A program made the translations under genes and the position numbers. 41,814 nt of DNA from Roseovarius tolerans. Its GTDB lineage: Bacteria > Pseudomonadota > Alphaproteobacteria > Rhodobacterales > Rhodobacteraceae. Positions 7,629 to 18,618 of the stretch are shown here, piece after piece. The stretch lies in contig NZ_FOBO01000024.1 of NCBI RefSeq assembly GCF_900109855.1, positions 1-41,814 on the forward strand, read 5' to 3'. Positions within the stretch are counted from its first letter, which is position 1; the number at the start of each line of letters is the position of its first letter. The notes under the pieces were generated by a model. The model was not told where the DNA came from. It worked only from the letters and a program-made list of their open reading frames with translations, and did not search any database.

Positions 7629-8948
7629 ATGCTGGAAGTTCTTGCCGACCGCACCTACCGCCACCTTTTCGCCGCGCAGGTCGTTGCCCTTCTTGGCACG
7701 GGGCTTGCCACGGTCGCGCTTGGGCTTCTCGCCTACGATCTGGCGGGCGACAACGCGGCGATGGTGCTGGGCACGGTTTTCACCATCAAGATGGTCGCCT
7801 ATGTGGGCATCGCCCCCATCGCAGGCGCGTTTGCCAATCGGGTGAACCGCCGCGCACTTCTGGTGGCGCTTGATCTGGTGCGGGCGGGCGTGGCGCTATG
7901 CCTGCCTTTCGTGACGGACGTCTGGCAGGTCTACGTCCTGATCTTCGTGTTGCAGTCGGCCTCGGCGGCGTTCACGCCGACCTTTCAGGCGACGATCCCC
8001 GACGTGCTGCCGGACGAGGCGCGCTACACCCGCGCGCTGTCGCTCTCGCGATTGGCCTACGATCTGGAGAACATCGCCAGCCCGATGCTGGCCGGGCTGC
8101 TCCTCGCTGTCATGAGCTACAGCGCCCTCTTCCTCGGCACGGTGGTCGGATTTGCAGCCTCCGCGGCGCTGGTCGTCTCGGTCTTGCTGCCCAGCCCGAA
8201 ACCGTCGCAGCCGCGCGGCATCTATGACCGCACGACCCGCGGCATCCGCATCTACCTCGCCACGCCGCGCCTGCGCGGGCTTCTGGCGCTGAACATGGCC
8301 GCCGCCGCGGCAGGGGCGATGGTGCTGGTCAACTCCATCGTGCTGGTGCGCAGCACGCTGGGGCTGGATGCTTCCGCACTGGCCTGGACGTTGTTCGCCT
8401 TTGGTGCAGGGTCGATGATGGCGGCCCTGCTTTTGCCAAAGCTGCTGGACACCATGCCGGACCGCCCGGTGATGGTCGGCGGCGCCGCGCTGATGGTGCT
8501 GACCCTTCTGGGACTGGCAAGCGAGGTCGCGACCATTGGCCTTGTCTGGCCGGTCCTGCTTGGCGCGTGGCTGCTTGTGGGGCTGGGGTATTCCGCTGTC
8601 CTGACGCCATCGGGGCGGTTGTTGCGCCGCTCCGCTCACGCCGAGGATCGCCCCGCGCTTTTCGCCGCGCAATTCGCCCTGAGCCACGCATGCTGGCTGG
8701 TCACCTATCCTTTGTCGGGGTGGCTGATGACGCGGTTCGGGCCGGTCGCAGCACTTGCCGTACTGGCGATACTTTCGGGTGCGGGCATAGTTGCGGCGCT
8801 ACGTTTCTGGCCCAGCGAAGACCCGGAGGCCTTTGAACACACTCACGATAACCTTCCGCTCGATCATCCGCATCTGCACGGCGCGCGACGGCATGCGCAT
8901 TCCTTCATCGTAGACGAAAATCATCCCCGATGGGCGTCGCAACTTTGA
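7629..8948 (+). CDS. MFS transporter with His-rich C-terminal tail (NreB-like metal exporter)
   Basis: A 439-residue major facilitator with about 12 membrane helices (starting LFAAQVVALLGTGLATVALG), opening with LADRTYRHLF. After the last helix, a cytoplasmic tail of about 38 residues is rich in histidine (FEHTHDNLPLDHPHLHGARR, then HAHS). Proton-driven MFS nickel exporters such as NreB carry a comparable His-rich C terminus, so efflux of Ni or Co is the likely function. It lies 10 nt downstream of the metal sensor with GAGGT as ribosome site. A drug-exporter MFS without the tail is the main alternative. Confidence 0.8.
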   Translation: MLEVLADRTYRHLFAAQVVALLGTGLATVALGLLAYDLAGDNAAMVLGTVFTIKMVAYVGIAPIAGAFANRVNRRALLVALDLVRAGVALCLPFVTDVWQVYVLIFVLQSASAAFTPTFQATIPDVLPDEARYTRALSLSRLAYDLENIASPMLAGLLLAVMSYSALFLGTVVGFAASAALVVSVLLPSPKPSQPRGIYDRTTRGIRIYLATPRLRGLLALNMAAAAAGAMVLVNSIVLVRSTLGLDASALAWTLFAFGAGSMMAALLLPKLLDTMPDRPVMVGGAALMVLTLLGLASEVATIGLVWPVLLGAWLLVGLGYSAVLTPSGRLLRRSAHAEDRPALFAAQFALSHACWLVTYPLSGWLMTRFGPVAALAVLAILSGAGIVAALRFWPSEDPEAFEHTHDNLPLDHPHLHGARRHAHSFIVDENHPRWASQL

Positions 8949-9014
8949 GCGGGCAACAATGCTCTTGGGTCACCGCTCGACAGGCAGGGCACTGGCCTGG
9001 AAGGCGTCCGGAAC

Positions 9015-9488
9015 CTAGGCTGCAGGGTAGCTCGAGAACGGTTCTGTCGTCCCGTCGTGGCGGATCAGGAACACCTCATACGCCTCGCGCTCGGTTTCCG
9101 GACCCATGCCGGGTGAACCGTAGGGCATCCCCGGCACCGCGAGCCCGATGGCGTCCGGGCGTTCCTCCAGTAGCCGCCGGATATCGGCGGGCGGAACATG
9201 ACCTTCGATCATGTAGCCCGCGATCCTGCCGGTATGGCACGAAACCAGCTCCTGTGGGATACCGTTGTCGAGCTTGTAGCGGGCAAGCAGCGTTCCCATG
9301 CTTGGCTCGACAGACACATCGAACCCTTCAGACTGCAGGATCTGGATCCATGCCGTGCAGCATCCGCAATTGGGGTCCTTGAGGACGTGAATCGCAGGCC
9401 TGACTTCAGCCATCGCGGGGACCACGGCTGCAACCGAGGCAGCGCCAGCGCAAAGCATCAACCCGCGGCGCGAGATCTTGGACAGCAT
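9015..9488 (-). CDS. DUF411 periplasmic metal-binding protein
   Basis: A 157-residue exported protein. The start is set by a strong AAGGAG before MLSKISRRGLML; a frame from 9554 exists but lacks a ribosome site. The leader resembles a Tat signal (SRRGLM then hydrophobic to AMA). The mature domain has the DUF411 landmarks: DPNCGCCTAWI (C41, C43, C44), SCHTGRIAGYMIEGHVP and LAVPGMPYGSPGM, giving Cys, His and Met ligands suited to Cu(I)/Cu(II). DUF411 proteins are common in copper-resistance loci. It is the last minus-strand gene of the copper block, 118 nt after the methyltransferase, and converges with the MFS gene. Confidence 0.85.
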   Translation of the reverse strand: MLSKISRRGLMLCAGAASVAAVVPAMAEVRPAIHVLKDPNCGCCTAWIQILQSEGFDVSVEPSMGTLLARYKLDNGIPQELVSCHTGRIAGYMIEGHVPPADIRRLLEERPDAIGLAVPGMPYGSPGMGPETEREAYEVFLIRHDGTTEPFSSYPAA

Positions 9489-9605
9489 GAAGATATCTCC
9501 TTCTTCAGATCGGTTCTGTTGAGAAAATCCCTGCGGAACGGCTGGTTTTCTCATTAACGTCTATTGACCGGAAAAGCTCGTGCATTCCACCGGAGTTTCA
9601 AGTCC

Positions 9606-10217
9606 TCAGTTCTTCTTGAACAGGCCGAAATGGAACCGCTGCACGCTGCCCCAAGGCGTGTGGTGATCGTGCATCAAGGACCGGATCAGCCGGTAGTCCG
9701 GACCCAGCCGTTCTGTCAGGAGCGTTGCGTCAAAGCGGGTAACTGGCAGCCCGCTGCATTTATCAGGTCCATCCGGCGCAAACGTGCCGATGATGGCATG
9801 GCCACCTGGGACAAGAGCCCGGTCCATGACCCGCAGATAGGTTTCCTGATCTGCGAAATCGGTCAGGAAATGGAACGCAGCCCGGTCATGCCAGACATCG
9901 AAGGGCATGGAAGGTTGCCAATCAAGGACGTTCGCCACAACCCATTCCACAGGGGCATCCTTAGGCAGTCGGGCGCGGGCCTTCGCCAGCGCCGTCTCCG
10001 ACAGGTCGAGCACGGTGATCGTACGGAATCCCTCTTCCAGCAGGCAATCCACCAGCCGCGACGCCCCAGCGCCAACATCGACAATGGCGGCATCGCTAGT
10101 TGCCCCTGTCACCGCGATCAGGTCGAGCGAGACCTGCGGACGATCCTCAAACCAGCTCGTCTCAGCCTCTGCCTTGCTCTGGTAGACGTCTTCCCAGCGG
10201 TTCGGTTCGCCACCCAT
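9606..10217 (-). CDS. Class I SAM-dependent methyltransferase
   Basis: A 203-residue methyltransferase read from MGGEPNRWEDVYQ, 10 nt after the copA stop with GAGGG as ribosome site. The Rossmann motif I is IVDVGAGASRLVD, with later acidic and VLDWQP segments and a typical HDRAAFHFLTD motif. Substrate is unknown. Small methyltransferases of this type (WxxVYxxKxxxxxSWF opening) often sit in metal-resistance clusters, possibly acting on metal-binding thiols or metalloid species; that is inference. It appears to be the second gene of the copA transcript. Confidence 0.85.
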   Translation of the reverse strand: MGGEPNRWEDVYQSKAEAETSWFEDRPQVSLDLIAVTGATSDAAIVDVGAGASRLVDCLLEEGFRTITVLDLSETALAKARARLPKDAPVEWVVANVLDWQPSMPFDVWHDRAAFHFLTDFADQETYLRVMDRALVPGGHAIIGTFAPDGPDKCSGLPVTRFDATLLTERLGPDYRLIRSLMHDHHTPWGSVQRFHFGLFKKN

Positions 10218-10227
10218 TCTCAGTCCC

Positions 10228-12561
<2,334 letters not shown>

Positions 12562-12588
12562 GAGGTGCCAGCCTTTCAGTTGTTTCTC

Positions 12589-12619
12589 AGTCTAAGGCTT
12601 CCAGTGGTTGGAAGCTCAA
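12589..12619 (-). promoter_or_regulatory. CueR/HmrR-type copper promoter of copA
   Basis: On the minus strand a -35 TTGAGC (12619-12614) and a -10 TAGACT (12594-12589) are separated by 19 bp, the overlong spacing typical of MerR-family promoters. The spacer contains the inverted repeat GCTTCC-7 nt-GGAAGC. Such sites upstream of copA are activated by CueR/HmrR on copper binding. No MerR-family gene is in the window, so the activator would act in trans. Confidence 0.8.
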
Positions 12620-12627
12620 GCCATTTC

Positions 12628-13935
12628 TCAATGGTCATCGTGATCGCCTATTCTGACCGGATTGCGCGCGAGGAAAACCCGGACGAACAGGAACATCAGC
12701 GCCATGCCGATGAGGCCGATCACGACGATCAGCGGGTCGGTTTGCCATTTCATCGTGGCGAAGGCGGCCAGCACTACGGCATCGAGGGATATCGCCGTTA
12801 GCAACACCCAGCCACGTGCGCCGATCTCCTCGCGCAGATGCCGGAACACGCCGAAGTGGATGATCATGTCCATCACCAGGTAGAAGAAGGCCCCAAGCGA
12901 AGCGATCCGGCTTAGGTCGAAGAACACCGTCAGGAAGCCTGCGATCACGACAGTGTAGACGAGTGTGTGGTCCTTGATCGTGCCCGGCATTCCGAAATGA
13001 CTGTGGGGGATCATCTTCATGTCGGTCAGCATCGCCAGCATCCGCGAAACCGCGAATACGCTGGCGATCAGCCCGGAAGCCGTGGCGACCAGCGCAAGCG
13101 CCACCGTCAGGTAAAAGCCGGTCTGGCCGAGGGCGGGCTGGGCTGCTTCGGCAAGCGCGTAGTCCTTCGCCGCCACGATGCGGTCGAGCGGCAGGCTGGA
13201 GCCGACCGCGAAGGCGACAAGCAGATAGACGACCACGCAGATCGCAATGGACAGGACAATGGCCCTGCCGACGTTGCGGTGCGGCTCGGTGACCTCCGCG
13301 CCGCTGTTCGTGATGGTCGTGAAGCCCTTGAAAGCGAGGATCGACAGCGCGACCGATGCCACGAAGCCGGTGGCGCCCGCGTCTCCACCCGTCGCCTCGA
13401 ATGACAGACCACTGGCCCAAAGCGCGGAAACACCGAACAGCGCGATGCCGCCCACCTTCAGCACGGCCATGACGATGGAAACCAGCCCGACGGAGCGGGT
13501 GCCCGAGGCGTTCACGAGATAGGCGAAGACGATCAGCCCGACGCCCAGAACCGGCACAAGAATGCTGTCGGCATCGCCGCCGAAGGCCCTCAGCATGTAG
13601 GTGCCAAAGGTGCGGGCGACGAGACTTTCGTTGATGACCATCGACAGCGCCATAAGGAGCGAGGCACCTGCCGCCACTGTTGTCGGCCCGTAGGCTTTCT
13701 CAAGGATCATCGCGATACCACCCGCAGACCGATAGGCGTTCGACATCTTGATGTAGCTGTAGGCGCTGAACGCGGTCACGATGGCACCGACGACGAACGA
13801 CAGCGGGAAGAGCGGCCCAGCAAGTTCGGCGATCTGGCCGGTCAACGCAAAGATGCCCGCGCCGATCATGACGCCGGTGCCCATGGCCACTGCGCCGGGT
13901 AAGGTGATGCTGTTTTTCTTGTAGCTCTGCGCCAT
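12628..13935 (-). CDS. APC-superfamily permease
   Basis: A 435-residue amino acid/polyamine/organocation permease with about 12 helices. The preferred start (MAQSYKKNSITL) shares one base with the TVP38 stop (TGATG) and follows AAGGA, so it is translationally coupled; an upstream frame to 14019 lies inside TVP38. The first helix has the APC signature GTGVMIGAGIFALTGQIAEL. The substrate is unknown; amino acids are the family norm. It ends in a His/Asp tail (RIGDHDDH). Placement between TVP38 and copA in a metal cluster suggests membrane or ligand homeostasis during copper stress, but this is only context. Confidence 0.85.
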   Translation of the reverse strand: MAQSYKKNSITLPGAVAMGTGVMIGAGIFALTGQIAELAGPLFPLSFVVGAIVTAFSAYSYIKMSNAYRSAGGIAMILEKAYGPTTVAAGASLLMALSMVINESLVARTFGTYMLRAFGGDADSILVPVLGVGLIVFAYLVNASGTRSVGLVSIVMAVLKVGGIALFGVSALWASGLSFEATGGDAGATGFVASVALSILAFKGFTTITNSGAEVTEPHRNVGRAIVLSIAICVVVYLLVAFAVGSSLPLDRIVAAKDYALAEAAQPALGQTGFYLTVALALVATASGLIASVFAVSRMLAMLTDMKMIPHSHFGMPGTIKDHTLVYTVVIAGFLTVFFDLSRIASLGAFFYLVMDMIIHFGVFRHLREEIGARGWVLLTAISLDAVVLAAFATMKWQTDPLIVVIGLIGMALMFLFVRVFLARNPVRIGDHDDH

Positions 13936-14606
13936 CAGAGTTCCTTTTCTGTTTTGCGTCGGGTCGCGATCCAGAGGAGCGGCAATCCGGTGACCAGGCC
14001 GAGGCCAAGCACCGCCCATGTCGCCCGCCCGAGGTCGCCGCTGACTGCTTCGCCGCCGAAATGGGCGAGCAGGAAGCTTGCCGGAACAATCCCGGCCAAT
14101 GTCGCGAGCGCGAAGCGCCAGGCATGCAGGCGGCTGAGCCCGGCTGCATAGCTGATCATGTCGAATGACACGAACGGCATCAGACGGCTGGCAAAGACCA
14201 TCGCCGTCAACGCATTTTGCGAGCCGAGCAGACCGGCATCGACCCGATCACCAAACACCCGTCGCAAGACATCGTGCCCCAGAACTCGCGCGAGGCCAAA
14301 TGCGATCAGCGCCCCGAGTTCTGCGCCTATCGCGACCTGTGCCGTACCCCAGAGATGTCCATAAGCCGCTCCGGCGGCCAGCGCGATCGGCGCGCTCGGG
14401 ATCGGGCTCGCCACGACAGCTACGGTCATGAGCGTGACGATCAGAACCGGCCCCCAGAGGCCCGCGCGCACCACCAGCATTTCGAGATGCTCGCCGTCCA
14501 TGAGCTCGCGTGCTTCGGTGAACACCGATGGTGCGAACTGCCACACGCCGAGCAGGGCGATCCCGACGATCGCAAGCGCCGCGAGGATGGCGGCGCGCAG
14601 CTTCAT
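13935..14606 (-). CDS. TVP38/TMEM64 (DedA-like) membrane protein
   Basis: A 223-residue inner-membrane protein of the SNARE-associated/TVP38 family. It has an N-terminal helix, then SPIPSAPIALAAGAAYG and the family glycine-rich motif region (GAELGALIAFGLARVLG), with FASRLMPFVSFDMISYAAGL further on. About six helices are predicted. The molecular role is poorly known; relatives affect membrane lipid handling and mercury or other stress tolerance. The start lies 1 nt after the DUF302 stop and its stop overlaps the permease start, so the three genes are one operon. Confidence 0.85.
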   Translation of the reverse strand: MKLRAAILAALAIVGIALLGVWQFAPSVFTEARELMDGEHLEMLVVRAGLWGPVLIVTLMTVAVVASPIPSAPIALAAGAAYGHLWGTAQVAIGAELGALIAFGLARVLGHDVLRRVFGDRVDAGLLGSQNALTAMVFASRLMPFVSFDMISYAAGLSRLHAWRFALATLAGIVPASFLLAHFGGEAVSGDLGRATWAVLGLGLVTGLPLLWIATRRKTEKEL

Positions 14607-14607
14607 A

Positions 14608-14994
14608 TCAGATCGCCTCGACGGCCTTTGCCAGAAGGTCGCGGACCTCGCCCGCGACGGCCGTCAGTTCAGCGTTTTCTATCGCCTGCATCGAGGCCAC
14701 CGGGTCGATTGCGCTGACCTCGACTCCGCCATCGACCTCGCGCAGGATCACGTTGCAGGGTAGCATCGCACCAACCCGCGGCTCGATCCCGATCGCCTGA
14801 TACGCCATCTTCGGGTTGCAGGCACCCAAGATTCGATAAGCTGGCATCTCGACATCAAGCTTCTTCTTCATCGTCGCCTTGACATCGATCTCGGTCAGCA
14901 CGCCGAAGCCGTTGTCGGCCAGCGCCGTGCGTGTTCGGGCATCAATGTCTTCGAAGGATACCCCCTCGAAGGTGCGGTTGATCGTGTAGTTCAT
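14608..14994 (-). CDS. DUF302 protein
   Basis: A 128-residue soluble protein starting MNYTINRTFEGVSFED after a GGAAAGGA ribosome site; a 15084 start would add an unsupported leader. DUF302 landmarks are ALADNGFGVLTEIDVKAT, YRILGACNPKMAY and VGAMLPCNVILRE, with two conserved cysteines in the last two segments. No signal peptide is seen, so it appears cytoplasmic. DUF302 proteins often accompany metal or redox genes; function is unknown. It is the first gene of the minus-strand operon DUF302-TVP38-APC permease. Confidence 0.9.
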   Translation of the reverse strand: MNYTINRTFEGVSFEDIDARTRTALADNGFGVLTEIDVKATMKKKLDVEMPAYRILGACNPKMAYQAIGIEPRVGAMLPCNVILREVDGGVEVSAIDPVASMQAIENAELTAVAGEVRDLLAKAVEAI

Positions 14995-15222
14995 TGCGGC
15001 ATCCTTTCCGTCGAAATTATCGACCGCATGGTCCGGCCCCTGCCGAGGCGCGTGTCCGGGCTGCCGCATCGGGCACAAGGCCACGCTTCGAAGTTCTTTA
15101 CCTCGTCGCCATGGTATCCTTGATTGCAGCGCACAGGGTGATGCAGATCAGTGTGCGTTCCGCTCATTTCCGATTTTATGATGGCAGAGCGGCCTTTGCC
15201 GCCACATTCAAGGAGATGTCGG

Positions 15223-15585
15223 ATGAGACACGGGATTGCAGCATGTTCGGCGACCTTGGCCACTACAGCGGCCCTGACGGCCAACATGGCCCTGGCGCAA
15301 GCCGATGAAATGGCCAACCGGGATGCACCCTTCTATCACGGGCATGATATGATGTGGGGTGGTGATCAATGGGGAGGGTTCGGAATGGTACTTGGTCCGA
15401 TCTTCATGATCCTGATCCTGGTCGGGATCGTCGTTGGTGCAATCTACGTCCTGCGGCTGTTTGGCGTGGCCGGCAGTGGCCAGCCGGCACATGATCGGGC
15501 GCTGATGTTGCTCAAGGAGCGCTACGCAAAGGGTGAAATCGACACTCAGGAATTTGAAGAGCGCAAGAAACTGCTGGCGCACTGA
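15223..15585 (+). CDS. SHOCT-domain membrane protein
   Basis: A 120-residue protein starting MRHGIAACSATLAT after AAGGAGATG. It has a signal sequence ending near MALAQA, a His/Met/Trp/Gly-rich periplasmic segment (FYHGHDMMWGGDQWGG), a membrane helix (PIFMILILVGIVVGAIYVLRL) and a C-terminal SHOCT helix pair (ALMLLKERYAKGEIDTQEFE, then ERKKLLA). SHOCT domains are short oligomerisation modules. The HGHDMMWG segment could bind copper. It diverges from the DUF302 operon, sharing a 228-bp control region. Confidence 0.85.
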   Translation: MRHGIAACSATLATTAALTANMALAQADEMANRDAPFYHGHDMMWGGDQWGGFGMVLGPIFMILILVGIVVGAIYVLRLFGVAGSGQPAHDRALMLLKERYAKGEIDTQEFEERKKLLAH

Positions 15586-15671
15586 CTGATGTCAATATGG
15601 CAGGAGTTCCGATGTGCCAAGCTCAGCGATGTAGGTGGGCAGTGGTCATTCTCAGAACAGATAGGAATACA

Positions 15672-15746
15672 ATGAACCGGATCGTATACATCGTCGGCCT
15701 CGTGGTCATTGTCTTGGTCATCCTGGGATTTTTCGGCCTTCGTTAA
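15672..15746 (+). CDS. 24-residue single-helix membrane peptide
   Basis: A very short gene: ATG 15672 to TAA 15746, encoding MNRIVYIVGLVVIVLVILGF followed by FGLR. It is one hydrophobic helix with Asn-Arg at the start and Arg at the end. I recall closely similar peptides (MNR-x-IYIVG...LR) recurring in Rhodobacterales genomes, which is why it is listed. The ribosome site is weak (AGATAGGAATACA). Function unknown; perhaps a membrane regulatory peptide. Confidence 0.6.
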   Translation: MNRIVYIVGLVVIVLVILGFFGLR

Positions 15747-15786
15747 GTGCAGACATTCTCGTAACCAAACAATTGGAGACAAAGCT

Positions 15787-15978
15787 ATGTCCAGCGATAA
15801 AACCCCAAAATCCGACGACGCCGACCACGGCCTTGGTGCCAAAGGCACCATATCTCAAGCAGGGCGTTCAGGTGGGCGTTTGCCGCGTGACATCGGCACG
15901 CAGGATGAACTGAAGCGGGCCAACGAACGCCCCGCCGGCAAGACCCGTGTCACCAAATCCGACGAAAAAGACTGGTAG
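15787..15978 (+). CDS. Small hydrophilic hypothetical protein
   Basis: A 63-residue protein with a good TTGGAGA site 7 nt before MSSDKTPKSDD. It is strongly hydrophilic and probably disordered, with SGGRLPRDIGTQDELKRA and a C-terminal RPAGKTRVTKSDEKDW segment that recurs in Rhodobacterales hypothetical proteins as I recall. There is no membrane segment. It follows the 24-residue peptide by 40 nt and may be co-transcribed with it. Function unknown. Confidence 0.65.
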   Translation: MSSDKTPKSDDADHGLGAKGTISQAGRSGGRLPRDIGTQDELKRANERPAGKTRVTKSDEKDW

Positions 15979-16093
15979 CCGGAGTGCATTTGAGGCCTCA
16001 CGGATCTTCTGATCAACGCGTTCGAAGTTGACATGTCGTGTGCGAGATAAGGTGAACTGAGCCGATGACAATATCCTTTTCAGGGTGCGAAAA

Positions 16094-16288
16094 ATGATGC
16101 GCGGCAACTTCAAATTCATTTCAAGGATATGGGACCGACTGCCCGCCAGTCTCGGGTTTTTGCTAATCCTGTTGGATTCCCTGGAGTCGGCACGGCTCGG
16201 ATGGATCGACCACTGGAACTATGCTTTCGGCCGGGAGCGTGGGCAGGCGATCAGCGATGACGATCATGCGTCTCCGGGATACAATTAG
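16094..16288 (+). CDS. Small hypothetical protein, uncertain
   Basis: A 64-residue frame from ATG 16094 (or 16097) preceded by AGGGTGCG; an upstream GTG at 16085 is also possible. It has one moderately hydrophobic stretch (LPASLGFLLILLDSL) and a tryptophan-containing tail. No family recognised. It could be spurious; the acceptable ribosome site and the absence of any other gene here are the only support. Confidence 0.35.
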   Translation: MMRGNFKFISRIWDRLPASLGFLLILLDSLESARLGWIDHWNYAFGRERGQAISDDDHASPGYN

Positions 16289-16362
16289 GGTGGAAATCGC
16301 TGCTTAAAGTTTCGGAGGCGTTTTGAAGGCGACTCAACGAACCTGTGGCTGACAGTAGAAGT

Positions 16363-17613
16363 CTAGTGTGGATCCGCTTCCCTCTGCAGCCTCCTGGCCA
16401 GAGGCGCGATGGTGAGGCCTTGCACGATGATCGAGAAGACGACGACAATGAACGTGGCGGTGAGGATCAGGGGCTTCCACTCGTAGTCTGGCAAGCTGAG
16501 CGCGAGAGCAACCGAGATGCCCCCCTTGAGCCCGCCCCACGTCATGATCGGAACCACCCCACGCGAATATTCTCGAAACGGATTGATCAATGTGACCGGC
16601 AGCCCAACAGCGACAAGGCGTCCGATCAGAGACAGGCCAATCGCTGCAACCCCAGCCGTGATCGTATCCACGTTCAGCGTGACGACGAAGACTTCGACGC
16701 CGATGAGAAGAAACAGAACGGCATTGAGAATCTCGTCGATGACGGTCCAGAACCCGTTGAGGTATGTCTGGGTCTGGTCCGACATGCCATGTTTGATGCC
16801 GATATCTCCGATGAACAGCCCGGCCACCACGGCCATGATCGGACCTGAAACATCAAGCGCCACGGCAAGCTGGTAACCCCCCAGGGCCAGCCCGAGCGAA
16901 AGCAGGATCTCCAGGGGATAGTCGTCGATCCGGCGCATCACACGATAGACCAGAAATCCAAGGACGCCACCGAGCAGCGCGCCGCCGCCAACTTCCTTCA
17001 TGAAAAACAGGATGATGCCGATTGGATCGGCGGTCGAATGTCCGCCGACCGGTTGAAAGGCCAGACCGACCAGCACCAGAAATACCACGTAGCCGACGCC
17101 GTCGTTGAACAGCGACTCCCCGATGATTTTGGCCTCAAGCGACTTCGGCAGTTTGGCTTGGCTCATGACGCCCAGCACGGCCACCGGATCGGTTGGAGAG
17201 ATCAGCGCGCCGAAGACCAGTGCGACCAGCAAAGGTATGCCGGTGACCCAATGGAAGCCTAATCCGACGATTGTGACCGAAAGCGCCACCCCCAGCGTCG
17301 CCATGGCCGCGATCGTCCATGCCTGTTCGCGCAGATCCTCGACGCGGACATGCAGGGCGCCTGCGAACAGCAGTAGGCCCAGCATTCCTTCGAGTAGGGT
17401 CCGGGAAAACTCGGCGTCGGCCACGAACCGTCGCATCTCCTCGGCAACGCCCAGATCGGGCCGGAATGCGTCCAGACCGAGAACGCAGAGGGATGCGACA
17501 AACGCAACGATCAGGATGCCTATGGCCGGTGGCAGTCGAAAAACGATGTGATTGATGGCTCCAAACGCCCCGGCGAAGACGATCAGTAGCGTGCCGATCT
17601 GGAGAGCGTTCAT
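16363..17613 (-). CDS. CPA1-family Na+/H+ antiporter (NhaP-like)
   Basis: A 416-residue membrane antiporter with about 12-13 helices; start MNALQIGTLL after GAAGGGAAG. CPA1 features include the SPTDPVAVLG motif (T141-D142-P143) and the ND pair of the ion-binding site (N170-D171 in FNDGVGYVVF). It exchanges Na+ (or K+) for protons and helps in salt and pH tolerance. It ends in a short basic tail without a regulatory domain, shorter than the NhaP2 type. It stands alone on the minus strand; the preceding gene on this strand starts 913 nt away. Confidence 0.88.
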   Translation of the reverse strand: MNALQIGTLLIVFAGAFGAINHIVFRLPPAIGILIVAFVASLCVLGLDAFRPDLGVAEEMRRFVADAEFSRTLLEGMLGLLLFAGALHVRVEDLREQAWTIAAMATLGVALSVTIVGLGFHWVTGIPLLVALVFGALISPTDPVAVLGVMSQAKLPKSLEAKIIGESLFNDGVGYVVFLVLVGLAFQPVGGHSTADPIGIILFFMKEVGGGALLGGVLGFLVYRVMRRIDDYPLEILLSLGLALGGYQLAVALDVSGPIMAVVAGLFIGDIGIKHGMSDQTQTYLNGFWTVIDEILNAVLFLLIGVEVFVVTLNVDTITAGVAAIGLSLIGRLVAVGLPVTLINPFREYSRGVVPIMTWGGLKGGISVALALSLPDYEWKPLILTATFIVVVFSIIVQGLTIAPLARRLQREADPH

Positions 17614-17788
17614 CGAGACTTCCCTTCTAGTGGGCGGCGATATTTTGCGTCTGAACCCGCAACGCGGTGTCCATCCGCAGAACCGCCAATGGCGGCAAGT
17701 CGCTGCGGCCCAACCATTTATTCAAAGCTGCCGACACTGAATGTTTCTTCGCCGCTGTCGAGGGCCGCAATGACAATTGGCATCGCAC

Positions 17789-18526
17789 TCACCTATTTTC
17801 ATTTGGCCATAACCACCAAGTCTTCACAAACATGATCTGTCTTATCGGTGTCTTGATGACCAGAAGCAGAATTCCGATTGAAAGCAGACACCAGATTGCG
17901 GCCACTTCGTTTGGGTTGCTTGTCAGCAACATGGCCAATCGCGGTCCGACCAGAAAGTGGTACACTGTCAGTCGCCAAGAACCATAGATAAGGGGCATCA
18001 AGAATGCCGCGAAGAAATAGCTGGGATAGATAGTCAGGAAAGATGCCCAGGAATCTACGGTTATGAAGTTCAGCATGCCGTTTGACGGCACTTCCCAAGC
18101 GATATGCCAGTCTCCAGACACTGAACATAGGCGCTCAGCGCACAGTACCTTTCCCAGCGGACATGACCCTGCCCATTCAAACGGGTAAAGCTGCAGAAGC
18201 ATGATGACTGCTGAGATGAAACAGATTGTATAAACCGGCCATTGAATTTTCTGACGCACGTGATTTGGAATAAAATACATCGACAGCATGTTGATGAAGA
18301 AGGGCTGGAAAGTGATGTGCAAGTAGCCCAAGAGAGTAGCGATCTGATTGGACGGCAGGGCGCATTGATCGATGACCGGGTAGGTAAAGGCCTGCAAAAG
18401 TTCCATTGAGGAGAAATAACCCAGGGCCATCCACAAGGGTGCCGGTTCTTTCTTGTAGGCTGCGTAAGCTGTGGTCGCGATACCAACAAAGGCCAGCGCG
18501 GCTGACGTTTCACCGCTCCAGCACAT
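17789..18526 (-). CDS. DUF5765 integral membrane protein
   Basis: A 245-residue polytopic membrane protein (about seven helices) beginning MCWSGETSAALAFVGIATTA, an opening I associate with DUF5765. Other features are FSSMELLQAFTYPVIDQC, HITFQPFFINMLSMYFIP and several cysteines in a loop (CPLGKVLCAERLCS). The fold resembles a seven-helix sensor or channel, but no function is known. Base composition is lower in GC than its neighbours, suggesting separate acquisition. Terminal segment: KTPIRQIMFVKTWWLWPNEN. Confidence 0.75.
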   Translation of the reverse strand: MCWSGETSAALAFVGIATTAYAAYKKEPAPLWMALGYFSSMELLQAFTYPVIDQCALPSNQIATLLGYLHITFQPFFINMLSMYFIPNHVRQKIQWPVYTICFISAVIMLLQLYPFEWAGSCPLGKVLCAERLCSVSGDWHIAWEVPSNGMLNFITVDSWASFLTIYPSYFFAAFLMPLIYGSWRLTVYHFLVGPRLAMLLTSNPNEVAAIWCLLSIGILLLVIKTPIRQIMFVKTWWLWPNENR

Positions 18527-18618
18527 GGTTTTCTCTCGATATGCAAAACGGTCGAATGGTCACTATCCGTTTGTTTCCTTTTGGCGGTGCTATATGCACG
18601 ATTGATCCGGGATGTTTT

